NCBI GenBank assembly: GCA_014360005.1
Contig: JACIYI010000004.1
Coordinates: forward strand, 141,807-205,806
Reading direction: 5' to 3'
DNA from: Candidatus Aminicenantota bacterium
GTDB taxonomy: Bacteria; Acidobacteriota; Aminicenantia; Aminicenantales; Saccharicenantaceae
Length of the DNA: 64,000 nucleotides
The notes beneath the pieces were generated by a model that was given only the letters and a program-made list of their open reading frames with translations, did not search any database and was not told the DNA's origin. A program made the translations under genes and the position numbers. Of this stretch, positions 27,924-35,935 are shown one piece after another (positions within the stretch are counted from its first letter, which is position 1; every line of letters begins with the position of its first letter).

Positions 27924-28469
27924 TTATACACCCTCTACTAAAATGGTAACCCTAGTCTGGTAGGACCCGGGAGCCAGGCTGGGGTCCTCGGCAAAAAAGA
28001 AATATAACTGGCCGGTAAAGCTTCCGGGGCCATCGAACCTGGCCACCAGCACCGGGACCGCTTTTACCAGGTGCCCCGGGTAAAAACCATTACCCTGGGC
28101 TGTCCAGCTGATTCTTTCCACCGGAATGGTGTAGCCAGTGGAGCTATCCAGAAGGTCGGAGGAAGCCTGGAGCCAGACATTGGTGCTGGAGCCAGGGTCG
28201 TTGTTGGTCTTGATGGTCAGTTCAAAGCTGCCTTCATTGGCCGGTATGGTCTGGGGCTGACCGGAAGATGAACTCCGGCTGAATGAAACGAGCGAGGTGC
28301 CGACCTCAATCTTAAAGCGGCGGGCCACCTGGACCGTCACCCCCAGGCTGGCCAGGCTCTGGGCCAGAAGCTGCCCGGCTAAGAGGCCGGAGCAAAAAAG
28401 CACCAGCAGGGGCAGTAGCCTGCGGCTGGTTCTTTCTCTGAGCCGACCAATCTTGAAAATCGTTTTCAT
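27924..28469 (-). CDS. Small secreted beta-rich protein of the chaperone/barrel operon (subunit C)
   Basis: The 181-aa protein has a signal peptide ending near LLAQSLASL. The mature part begins VTVQVARRFKIEVGTSLVSF, and the C-terminus has the shared pattern ISWTAQGNGF..GSFTGQLYFFF..PGSYQTRVTILV. I used ATG 28469 rather than the GTG four codons upstream. It directly follows the chaperone gene. Similar in size and pattern to the products at 27417, 29420 and 30156, it is probably a paralogous surface subunit. Confidence 0.6.
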   Translation of the reverse strand: MKTIFKIGRLRERTSRRLLPLLVLFCSGLLAGQLLAQSLASLGVTVQVARRFKIEVGTSLVSFSRSSSSGQPQTIPANEGSFELTIKTNNDPGSSTNVWLQASSDLLDSSTGYTIPVERISWTAQGNGFYPGHLVKAVPVLVARFDGPGSFTGQLYFFFAEDPSLAPGSYQTRVTILVEGV

Positions 28470-28482
28470 TTTTCCCGGCACC

Positions 28483-29286
28483 TCAATTAACGATGATTTC
28501 CTTTTCCAGGGCCAGGAGTTCCTCCCGGCCTATATCCAGCCGGACCTCGGCCCGGTATTTTGCTGGCGGCAATTTTCCCTTAAGCTGCATCGTCACCCAG
28601 CGCCAACTTCGGGGAAGAACCGGTTCATCCGGAATTTCCAGGTTAGCCGCTTTCCGGCCTTCGGCCGTCATAATCCGGACTTCGCCCTTCAACCGGAAAT
28701 GGGTCCGGCCAGTATTGTTAAGCTTGATTTTTACCAGCTGGATTCCCCCCGGAGATTCGAAAACCAGGTCTTCCAGCGAGCCTTCCACCGGAACTTTCCC
28801 TACCAGGACGTAGACCGCGGCCACAATCTTTCCGGTGAAAGCCACCTGCCCCATCCGGGCTCCAGCCGGCGCTTCCGGCACCTGTTCAAAAGAAATGCCG
28901 GCATGGTAACCGCCGGCTTCAGTTTGGCCCGGGACAGAGACGCTAAACCGGACTGGCTTCATTTCTCCCGGCTGCAGCCTGAAATCAAAGGGATTGACCC
29001 TTATCCAGTCCCGACAGGAAAAGCTGGTTGGCTGTCTGCCGATAAAATTGCGGCTGCCGTCTTCTCCCAGGAACCAGTTCTCGGCATAAACTTTCAAACG
29101 GATGGGGCGGGGAGAATTATTCCTGACATAAATAACTTCCGTTTTCTGCCTGCCCGGACCGACTTTAAGCTCCAGCCTGATGGGTGTGACGCCGAAATAG
29201 ATCTGGGCTCCAAGCGGCAGGCAGAAAATAATCAGGAATACCAAAATTAACAGCAGTTCCAGCGCTTTCCCCGAGCGGTTGGTCAT
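28483..29286 (-). CDS. PapD-like periplasmic chaperone
   Basis: The 267-aa exported protein has the N-terminal Ig strands of pilus chaperones/MSP domains: FGVTPIRLELKVGPGRQKTEVIYVRNNSPRPIRLKVYAENW. A PFDFRLQPGEMKPVRFSVSVP strand follows, then a second beta domain (LNNTGRTHFRLKGEVRI). Such proteins donate a strand to unfolded fibre subunits and hand them to an outer-membrane usher. AGGAGG precedes ATG by 8 bp. It is the first gene after the internal terminator and heads the chaperone-C-D-barrel operon (gaps of 13, 39 and 14 bp with the starts chosen here). Confidence 0.75.
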   Translation of the reverse strand: MTNRSGKALELLLILVFLIIFCLPLGAQIYFGVTPIRLELKVGPGRQKTEVIYVRNNSPRPIRLKVYAENWFLGEDGSRNFIGRQPTSFSCRDWIRVNPFDFRLQPGEMKPVRFSVSVPGQTEAGGYHAGISFEQVPEAPAGARMGQVAFTGKIVAAVYVLVGKVPVEGSLEDLVFESPGGIQLVKIKLNNTGRTHFRLKGEVRIMTAEGRKAANLEIPDEPVLPRSWRWVTMQLKGKLPPAKYRAEVRLDIGREELLALEKEIIVN

Positions 29287-29364
29287 GTTACAGCCTCCTG
29301 CTTTCGGTTGTTCCGGTTCGAAGCTAAATCAATTCTATGAAAAGCAGAAAGGGTGGTCAAACAT

Positions 29365-29395
29365 AAAAAAAGGGAGAGGAGACCTGCCCTCTCCC
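29365..29395 (-). terminator. Rho-independent terminator between subunit B and the chaperone gene
   Basis: On the minus strand a perfect 8-bp stem GGGAGAGG / CCTCTCCC with an 8-nt loop is followed by seven T. It begins 25 bp after the stop of the 173-aa subunit gene. Partial read-through would give much subunit and little chaperone/barrel. Confidence 0.85.
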
Positions 29396-29419
29396 TCTCC
29401 GGCTCGCTGCCACCTGTGC

Positions 29420-29941
29420 TCAAATCTTGGAAAGAGTGTAAGTGGCCACAATAGAGTATGTTCCCGGTTCCTGATTGACATAATCCCTCAGGAAGCTGAA
29501 ATTGAGCTGCCCCTCATGCCAGTGGAAAACACCACCTGACCATTGACCGACAGTCACTGCCGTCCCAGCCTCAAGAGAACCGGCCTGATAACCTGAGCCG
29601 GAAACTGTCCAGCTGACGGTGCTGGCCGGAACAGTAGTATGAAAATCAGCAGCCGCTGTTACCGTCAGACTTAAAGAAGAAGCCGGAACCATGATGGCAA
29701 AAACCCTGACGGCCACCGGATTTTCATTGGCTGCTATCTGAACCGTGCCCGGAGTCTGCCCCACAGTGGGAGCAATATCAGTGAAGGTTACAGTATTCGT
29801 TCCGATATAAAGGTCATACCACTCAGCCAGGGTCACCTGGAAAGTAACGTCCGTCGTCTGCTGAGCCATAACCGGACTTAATCCAGCTAAAAACAGCAAG
29901 ACTAACCCGAGTCCCAAAGTCCTTAAAACTTTCTTTTCCAC
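29420..29941 (-). CDS. Small secreted beta-rich protein, probable major subunit (subunit B)
   Basis: The 173-aa protein has a clear signal peptide (LGLVLLFLAGLSPVMAQQ). The mature chain is Thr/Val-rich and nearly free of charge: FQVTLAEWYDLYIGTNTVTF near its start and VSWTVSGSGYQAGSLEAGTAVTVGQWSG near the end. This is the cleanest version of the pattern shared by the four small proteins. GTG 29941 is the start, with AGGAGG eight bases upstream. It has its own sigma-54-type promoter and strong terminator, so it is probably the most abundant product of the locus. Confidence 0.65.
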   Translation of the reverse strand: MEKKVLRTLGLGLVLLFLAGLSPVMAQQTTDVTFQVTLAEWYDLYIGTNTVTFTDIAPTVGQTPGTVQIAANENPVAVRVFAIMVPASSLSLTVTAAADFHTTVPASTVSWTVSGSGYQAGSLEAGTAVTVGQWSGGVFHWHEGQLNFSFLRDYVNQEPGTYSIVATYTLSKI

Positions 29942-29980
29942 TTTTCATTCCTCCTGCAGAATGAGATTTCGCTTATTTTA

Positions 29981-29998
29981 TTGCAGGAGTTATGCCAG
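29981..29998 (-). promoter_or_regulatory. Sigma-54 (-24/-12) promoter of subunit B
   Basis: On the minus strand CTGGCATAACTCCTGCAA has the invariant GG-N10-GC spacing (TGGCAT, then TGCA). The -12 element lies about 42 bp before the GTG start. The match to TGGCAC-N5-TTGC is good but not perfect. Confidence 0.65.
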
Positions 29999-30155
29999 GT
30001 CAAGAAAAATGTGTAGGAGTATTCTTAAGATATTTATAATAAATAGATTACAGATATCCTCGTTTCGTCTGCCGGGCGGCCTCAGCCCCACTTTAGTGCC
30101 AATTTATGTCACCGCTCTGCTTTTTTTGTCATTAAACTCCTTTTATTTTTCAATT

Positions 30156-30662
30156 TTATATCGCGCTCATGGTAAAAACTGCTCTGTAAACAGATTCCGG
30201 CGATTCTTCTGTTTTTTCTTCCTCAAAGACCAGGCTGCCGCTCTTCCAGCCTGTACCCTGCCAGACGGCAAAAGTACTTACCTGGCCGGGGCTTAACCTT
30301 CCCTCTCCCAGGAGGTCTCCTGACCCGTACCATTTTAAAACTGACTGATCATTCAGCTCCGCTCCCGTCCTGTAAATAATGCCTTTCAGGGCAACGCTCT
30401 TTCTTTCGCTGACCGATAGCAAAACTCTGACCTCGAGCGGCTCGCCGGGTACAATCTCTGTCTCACCCGAAGCTTGAACATTTCCGCTGTCAGACAGGTG
30501 ATTTAAACCCGACCTTATTTCCAGAACCAGCCACTCCTTAAGCTCGACCGAAAAAGTGCTCCCTGCCGAAGTATCGGCCTGGAGTGGAGAGAGTAAACCG
30601 CATGATAAGCACAGAATTAAAAACGAACTAAATATCCCCTCTCCGATTTTTCTTGTCCTCAT
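30156..30662 (-). CDS. Small secreted beta-rich protein (subunit A)
   Basis: The 168-aa protein has a signal peptide (FLILCLSCGLLSPLQA). The mature start FSVELKEWLVLEIRSGLNHL parallels FQVTLAEWYDLYIGTN of the next gene. The C-terminal part (WYGSGDLLGEGRLSPGQVSTFAVWQGTGWKSGSLVFEEE) matches the pattern of the other three. It is more charged than subunit B and could be a tip or initiating subunit. It is the first gene of the locus and has a near-consensus sigma-54 promoter. Confidence 0.6.
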   Translation of the reverse strand: MRTRKIGEGIFSSFLILCLSCGLLSPLQADTSAGSTFSVELKEWLVLEIRSGLNHLSDSGNVQASGETEIVPGEPLEVRVLLSVSERKSVALKGIIYRTGAELNDQSVLKWYGSGDLLGEGRLSPGQVSTFAVWQGTGWKSGSLVFEEEKTEESPESVYRAVFTMSAI

Positions 30663-30709
30663 TTTTTCTCGCCTTACGCCTGGTCATCGCTCTGTCTGGT
30701 TATCATTCA

Positions 30710-30726
30710 AGCAATTTCTGTGCCAG
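30710..30726 (-). promoter_or_regulatory. Sigma-54 (-24/-12) promoter of subunit A
   Basis: On the minus strand CTGGCACAGAAATTGCT matches the RpoN consensus TGGCAC-N5-TTGC exactly, with GG-N10-GC spacing. It lies about 48 bp before the ATG at 30662. Confidence 0.8.
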
Positions 30727-31030
30727 CCCCGGTTCTATTATCTGACTGATTATCAATAAGATAGATAAACGGCCGATCCTGACAGCTGTTCGCATTTGTT
30801 ACACCAATTTTTGGGCTTTTTTAATTAACTTATTGAAAATTAATGAGATATTTAATGCCAGTGGCTGCTGTCCGCTTTTTTTACATAAGGGCCCGGACAG
30901 ATCGGACTTATCTTAGACCGGGTCTCAGAAGTAGAGACTCAGACTGCAGCCGGCTCAGTTTCGATGCCAATTGAGAACCGGCTGGAAAGAAGGTTAATGG
31001 ATTAAAGTTTGAGCCCGACTACGGGTTATT
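30727..31030. other. Upstream region of the subunit A promoter
   Basis: This AT-rich stretch lies between the sigma-54 promoter and the 3' end of the activator gene, where activator binding sites would be expected. A short inverted repeat GTCTC-AGAAGTA-GAGAC lies near 30923-30940. I see no ORF. Confidence 0.4.
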
Positions 31031-32389
31031 TCATACAGAAACTTTGTATTTTTGTAGCTTGCGGTAAAGAGCCGGCCGGGTAATGCCCAGCATCCGAGCC
31101 GCCTTCTGTTTATTAAAATTGGCCGCTCGTAACACTTCCAGTAGATGCTTTTTCTCCATTTCTGACAGGGTAAGGTTAAGATAGGGATAGGGGCGGTCTT
31201 CAACCAGTTCCTGTTCTACCAGCTTTAACATTCTTTCGGGCAGATGGGGGAGGTCGATAAAATTCTCGGTCGTCAGCATCACGCCCCTTTCGATAACCTT
31301 CTCCAGCTCCCTGACGTTCCCGGGCCAATCATACTCCATCAGAACCTTCTTCACCCGGTTAGATAGCCCCCGGACCGCCTTGCCGAAGCGCTGGTTATAA
31401 CGGTCGATAAAATGAAGGCAGAGCAGCGGAATGTCCTCTTTCCGTTTTCGCAAAGGTGGCAGGTTGATTTCGGCCACGTTGACCCGGTGGTAAAGGTCCT
31501 CCCGGAAGAGGCCCTTTTTTACCTGTTCCCGCAGGTTCCGGTTGGTGGCGCAGATAACCCTGACGTTGACTTTCACCGGGCGGTTAGTTCCCAGCGGCTT
31601 AAAAGTCCTTTCCGACAGGAACCGCAACAACTTGGCCTGGCTGGGGAGGGGAATTTCGCTGATTTCATCAAAGAAGATGGTCCCGCCGTCAGCTTCCTTC
31701 AGCAAACCGCTCTTGGCCCGGTCGGCGCCAGTAAAGGCCCCACGCTCATAGCCAAACACTTCTGACTCAAAAAGTGATTCCGGCAGGGTGGTGCAATCAA
31801 CCACCACCAGGGGCTTATCTCTTCGGGGACTTAGCTGGTGGAGGGCCCTGGCCGCCAGCTCCTTGCCGGTTCCCGTCTCGCCAGTAATCAAGACAGTAAT
31901 CTGGTGCCGGGCCAGCCTCTCAATCAGGGTAAAAATTTCCAGCATGGCCGGGTGGCGGCTGATCATACCCTCGAACAGGTACTTCCTGGCCAGTTCCCTT
32001 TCCAGCTGATAAGTTTCCCGCCGGACGGAGATTTTCTCTTCCAGCTTCTTGAGGCTCTCGGCCAGGGCCCTGGCACCAACCGGCTCAGTTAGATAATCCA
32101 GAGCCCCGGCCTTGATAATTTCGGCAATTCTGGTTTCATTCTCCGGCGGACCCAACACTATCACTTCCAGCAGCGGGTCAAACTCCTTTATCTCCCTGAG
32201 ACGGGCAAAAGTCTCGGCCAGCCGTCCCCGTCTGACCAGCAGGATGAGCCGTGGCTTTTCCTGTCCAATCCTGGCGATAAAATCTTCCTCCGTCCCGGCC
32301 AGGACCAGGCGGCTGCTGCTGGCCGGCAGGATGTGGGCGATGTCCTGAAGGACCTTCTCTTCAGGCGAAATCATCAGAATCTTGAGCAT
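31031..32389 (-). CDS. Sigma-54-dependent activator (NtrC family) with degenerate receiver
   Basis: The 452-aa regulator has a receiver-like domain (1-115), an AAA+ domain with Walker A GETGTGKE (170-177), the sigma-54-contacting GAFTGA loop (217-222), Walker B GGTIFFDEI (235-243), and a C-terminal Fis-type HTH (NKQKAARMLGITRPALYRKL). In the receiver the acidic pocket (usually DD) reads SP at residues 8-9. The phospho-acceptor site reads LILLVRRGRL with no Asp, so it cannot be phosphorylated in the normal way. It lies directly upstream of, and in line with, two sigma-54 promoters of the surface locus, its obvious target. TATAAT on the minus strand (plus 32423-32428) may be its own -10 box. 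Confidence 0.9.
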   Translation of the reverse strand: MLKILMISPEEKVLQDIAHILPASSSRLVLAGTEEDFIARIGQEKPRLILLVRRGRLAETFARLREIKEFDPLLEVIVLGPPENETRIAEIIKAGALDYLTEPVGARALAESLKKLEEKISVRRETYQLERELARKYLFEGMISRHPAMLEIFTLIERLARHQITVLITGETGTGKELAARALHQLSPRRDKPLVVVDCTTLPESLFESEVFGYERGAFTGADRAKSGLLKEADGGTIFFDEISEIPLPSQAKLLRFLSERTFKPLGTNRPVKVNVRVICATNRNLREQVKKGLFREDLYHRVNVAEINLPPLRKRKEDIPLLCLHFIDRYNQRFGKAVRGLSNRVKKVLMEYDWPGNVRELEKVIERGVMLTTENFIDLPHLPERMLKLVEQELVEDRPYPYLNLTLSEMEKKHLLEVLRAANFNKQKAARMLGITRPALYRKLQKYKVSV

Positions 32390-32525
32390 CTGTCATCCAA
32401 GGCGCAACCTGAATTTAATTTTATTATACATCAGCCGCCAGTGCTGTTAAAGGGTCTTTTCTTTGCCGCCGGCTTGGGCTATACTTCTTCTCTACCTGAC
32501 ATCTTCCGAATCAAGGGAGGACTGG

Positions 32526-33119
32526 ATGTCCGAAAATCGCTCCGAATTGATTCTCAACCTGTTCAAGGAGAGCAACGCCCTGCTCCGGGGTCATTTCAAG
32601 CTGACCTCCGGCAAACATTCCGAATGGTATTTTGAAAAAATCAGGCTGATCGAAAGACCGGTAGTTCTGGAAAAAATAATTGACCTGCTGGTGGCCGACA
32701 TAGAACAAGACCACCCGAAATTCGACTACGTGATCTCCCCGGCCTACGGGGGGATTGCCATCGGCTTTTTAACCGCCCTGAAAATGAAAAAACTCTTCGC
32801 CTTCACCCAGCGGGTCGAAGAAAAAATGACTGTCCGGTCTGGTTTCTCCGGCCTGAATGGCTCCCGGGCCATCATCGTCGAAGATATCCTGACCACTGGC
32901 GGCTCGGTCCAGGAAGTCCTGGAGTGCCTGAAATCCATGCGGGTCAGCGTGAGCGGAATCTATTGCCTGGTTGACCGCAGCGCCGGCCAGGTGCTGATTG
33001 AAGGGCAGCCGGTCCGGAGCTTGCTGTCGCTGAAGGTAGAAGCTTTTGAGCCCGAGGCCTGCCCCCTCTGCCGCCAGGGTCTGCCTCTGGTGAAACCCGG
33101 TGCTTCGGACAAGAAATGA
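32526..33119 (+). CDS. pyrE: Orotate phosphoribosyltransferase
   Basis: The 197-aa enzyme has the PRPP-binding signature AIIVEDILTTGGS (VEDxxTTGGS), the N-terminal GHFKLTSGKHSEWYFEKIRL typical of OPRTases, and an ISPAYGGIAIGFLTA loop. It converts orotate and PRPP to orotidylate in UMP synthesis. ATG 32526 has GGGAGGA upstream; a longer frame from 32463 lacks support. A Cys pair near the end (CPLCRQG) forms a small extra tail. The next gene overlaps it as ATGA. Confidence 0.9.
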   Translation: MSENRSELILNLFKESNALLRGHFKLTSGKHSEWYFEKIRLIERPVVLEKIIDLLVADIEQDHPKFDYVISPAYGGIAIGFLTALKMKKLFAFTQRVEEKMTVRSGFSGLNGSRAIIVEDILTTGGSVQEVLECLKSMRVSVSGIYCLVDRSAGQVLIEGQPVRSLLSLKVEAFEPEACPLCRQGLPLVKPGASDKK

Positions 33120-35038
33120 AGGTCATCCTGGCCTCCGAATCTCCCCGGAGAATAAAGTTACTCAAAAAAATCCTGAAATCTTTTTTGGTCATTCCCAGTG
33201 GCCTGGATGAAAATCAGATCCTGGAAAAGGACCCGGTGGCTTTTACTCTCAAGGCGGCTGAAGCCAAAGCCAGGGCCATAGCCGAAACTAACCCCGAGGC
33301 CCTGGTCATTGCCGCTGATACCGTGGTAATTATCGACGGCCAGGTTCTGGGCAAACCAGGCGACCGCGAAGAAGCCAGACGGATGCTGCAATCGCTATCC
33401 GGCCGGACCCATGAAGTCATCACAGCGGTGGTGCTTTATCACAAGCAATCTGAACGTCAGCTGAGCGGTTACCAATCCAGCCGGGTGACCTTCCGTCTGC
33501 TCCAGCCGGAAGATATCGAATCTTATCTTAACCGTAATACCTACCGGGACAAGGCCGGGGCCTACGCCATCCAGGAAGTCAGGTCCACCTTTGTGGAGAA
33601 ACTGGAGGGTGACTACCAGAATGTGGTCGGGCTGCCCCTCCGCCTGCTGCGTCGGTTGATTAATCAGTTCCAGGAGCAAACCGCCCGGCTGGAAATCTCT
33701 GGTTTCCGCCTGCCCGAGGCTCTGGGCCTGGCCCGCAGCCAGGACCAGTCTTTCGAGGTGCCCGGCGCCTACCCCGGCGACCTGGTGGAAATCTCTTACC
33801 TGCCTTCAGATAAAGCGACAGTTAAAGCTAAATTATTGACCGTGGTCCAACCGGGACCAGTCAGGCAGCCTGCCGCCTGTCCTCACTTCGGGCGCTGCGG
33901 CGGCTGCTCTTTCCAGGACCTGAGCTACTCCGAACAACTGCGCCAGAAGCAGAACTACTTACTGGAGGTTTTACAGCCATATTTTCCTTCCGGCTACCGC
34001 TACCTGGAAATCGACCCGCCCCTGCCTTCTCCCAGCCAATATTTTTACCGCAATAAAATGGAATTTTCCTTCGGTCAGTCGGACGGCCAGGTCTACCTGG
34101 GGCTGAGAGAAAGGACTCGGCCCAAACAGCGCCACCACCACCAGAGAGTTGTTCCGCTGGAAATCTGTCACCTCAGCACTCCGCTGACGGCTAAACTTTT
34201 CCCGCTGGTCTCCAGGCTGGCTCAGGACTCCGGGTTGCCAGTATTTGACCTGGAAACTAAGACCGGTTTCTACCGCCACCTGGTTATAAGAGAGAGCAAG
34301 AGAACGGGCCAGCTGATGCTGCTTCTGGTGACCACCTCCCAGGCCGCACTGCCGCTGGCTGAATTCCGGGATGAAATCCTCCGGGCCGTCCCCGACCTGA
34401 CCAGTTTGTGGTGGGTGGAGAACGACCGCATCTCCGATGTCGTCGCCCTCGAGAAAACCCATGTCCTTTATGGCCAGGAAGCCATCGAGGAACAAATACT
34501 TGGTTATCGCTTCAAGATTTATCCGGGCTCTTTCTTCCAGACCAATCCCCTGGCGGCGGAACTGGTCTATGCCCAGATACAGGCCGAAGCCCGGCGCCTG
34601 CACACCCAGTCAGCTCTTGGTTTATACTGCGGTTCAGGAGCCATAGAAATCTGCCTGTCGAAGGCGGCCAGCGAAGTGGTCGGGGTAGACTGGGACCCGG
34701 CCAACATCAGGACGGCTAACGAAAACCTGGCCATAAATAAGATTGGCAATGTCCGGTTTCTGGAAAGTTCGGTGGAGGCAGCTCTACCGGACATCTCCCT
34801 CGGAAGCTATGACTTACTGGTGATTGACCCGCCCCGAGCCGGGCTCAGTCCCCGGAGCCTGAAACAGATTGTCGGGCTGAAAATCCCCGGACTTATTTAC
34901 GTTTCCTGCAACCCGGCCACCCTGGCTCGCGACCTTAAAGTCCTGACCGATAGCGGTTACAAGATAAGCCGGCTGACGCCAGTTGATTTCTTTCCCCATA
35001 CCGGGCACCTCGAAGTCATCGCCTACCTTAACCTCTGA
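33116..35038 (+). CDS. Fusion: Maf-type nucleotide pyrophosphatase plus RumA/TrmA-type uracil-5-methyltransferase
   Basis: Residues 1-190 are a complete Maf/YhdE domain: ILASESPRR, AADTVV, GKPGDREEA, SGRTHEVITAV, YRDKAGAYAIQ and GDYQNVVGLPL. Residues 205-640 form an RNA uracil-5-methyltransferase with a 4Fe-4S set Cys255-x5-Cys261-x2-Cys264 and Cys351, SAM loop LYCGSGAIEI (504-513), nucleophile Cys598 in SCNPATLARDL and general base Glu633. The TRAM domain looks reduced. The frame is continuous with no stop or frameshift. The Maf half removes non-canonical or modified UTP/dTTP; the other half makes m5U in rRNA or tRNA. The uridine theme links both halves and pyrE. Confidence 0.9.
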   Translation: MKVILASESPRRIKLLKKILKSFLVIPSGLDENQILEKDPVAFTLKAAEAKARAIAETNPEALVIAADTVVIIDGQVLGKPGDREEARRMLQSLSGRTHEVITAVVLYHKQSERQLSGYQSSRVTFRLLQPEDIESYLNRNTYRDKAGAYAIQEVRSTFVEKLEGDYQNVVGLPLRLLRRLINQFQEQTARLEISGFRLPEALGLARSQDQSFEVPGAYPGDLVEISYLPSDKATVKAKLLTVVQPGPVRQPAACPHFGRCGGCSFQDLSYSEQLRQKQNYLLEVLQPYFPSGYRYLEIDPPLPSPSQYFYRNKMEFSFGQSDGQVYLGLRERTRPKQRHHHQRVVPLEICHLSTPLTAKLFPLVSRLAQDSGLPVFDLETKTGFYRHLVIRESKRTGQLMLLLVTTSQAALPLAEFRDEILRAVPDLTSLWWVENDRISDVVALEKTHVLYGQEAIEEQILGYRFKIYPGSFFQTNPLAAELVYAQIQAEARRLHTQSALGLYCGSGAIEICLSKAASEVVGVDWDPANIRTANENLAINKIGNVRFLESSVEAALPDISLGSYDLLVIDPPRAGLSPRSLKQIVGLKIPGLIYVSCNPATLARDLKVLTDSGYKISRLTPVDFFPHTGHLEVIAYLNL

Positions 35039-35358
35039 GTAGAATGTTATTTAAGGGCTGGTTTTTAATCACGTAAGTTTCTGCCCTGGCTCAGATCAAA
35101 GGGGAAAACATTCTGAATACCATGACCAGGCCAGAAGCAGCCTCCTGCTGGTCGGTTGACCAGTCAGCAGTTAAAATAGGCTAGCGCTGGGCTGAAGATT
35201 TTCCGGGCTTTGAATAACGGCCTGGTCTTAATTAATATTCAACTGACAGAGTCATCCAAAACCTTAAAAGAATTCAGCCTCTTTCATGGGGGCGAAAATT
35301 CCTGGCAAGGCGCCAGCCACTGTCTCCGGCCGGCCCCGGCTCTCCGCCTCAAAGCCGG
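35039..35358. other. Intergenic region, no gene seen
   Basis: The 320 bp between convergent genes hold a perfect hairpin CTGGTC-GGTT-GACCAG at about 35150-35165 and a longer imperfect pairing of GAATGTT (about 35043) with AACATTC (about 35107). No poly-T tract marks either as a canonical terminator. Confidence 0.4.
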
Positions 35359-35829
35359 TTATTCTTTGGTCTGGGTGGTCAGGAATATGGGCAGGGTCAT
35401 GTGCTTGACCTGGTCCATCAGCTCTTCAATCTCATCGATGTGCTGGTCTTCTTCCTGGAGGATTTTTTCCAGCAGTTCCCGGGTGGCGAAATCGCCAACT
35501 TCGCCGGCCAGTTTGATGGCCGTATTGTAGGCCTTGATGGCATCTAACTCCGCTTTGCGGTCAAACTCCAGCATCTTGGGAATTTCAGCGCCGATGAAGA
35601 TCTTCTTCAGTTCAGACACGATGGGCAGACCTTCCAGAAACAGGATGCGGCCGATCAGGCTCTCGGCATGTCTCATTTCCTGGATGGCCCGTTTTTCGAT
35701 GGTCTTGTGCAGCTTTTCATAACCCCAGCTGTCGCACATCTCTGAATGAACCATGTATTGATTGATGGCTGTCAGTTCGTCAGCCAGCAAAGAATTCAGG
35801 GTTTTGATAAGTTTCGGGTCGCCTTTCAT
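35359..35829 (-). CDS. bfr: Bacterioferritin
   Basis: The 156-aa four-helix protein begins MKGDPKLIKTLNSLLADELTAINQY and has the ferroxidase residues Glu in LADEL, Glu/His in EMRHAE and EEDQHIDEIEE. The Met in IQEMRHAE aligns with the haem-ligand Met52 of E. coli Bfr. The length is normal (about 158). Second ATG 35829 is preferred over 35832 by distance from AAGGAGG. It stores iron as a 24-mer and detoxifies peroxide in the cytoplasm. Confidence 0.9.
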   Translation of the reverse strand: MKGDPKLIKTLNSLLADELTAINQYMVHSEMCDSWGYEKLHKTIEKRAIQEMRHAESLIGRILFLEGLPIVSELKKIFIGAEIPKMLEFDRKAELDAIKAYNTAIKLAGEVGDFATRELLEKILQEEDQHIDEIEELMDQVKHMTLPIFLTTQTKE

Positions 35830-35935
35830 CATAGCCTCCTTTCTTTAATTATAATTTTTAGTATTTTACCTTTTAAATTCAGCCATGTAAACCAATAGCT
35901 TTTAGCCATGTTTTCATTTAAAATTATTTCGACTG

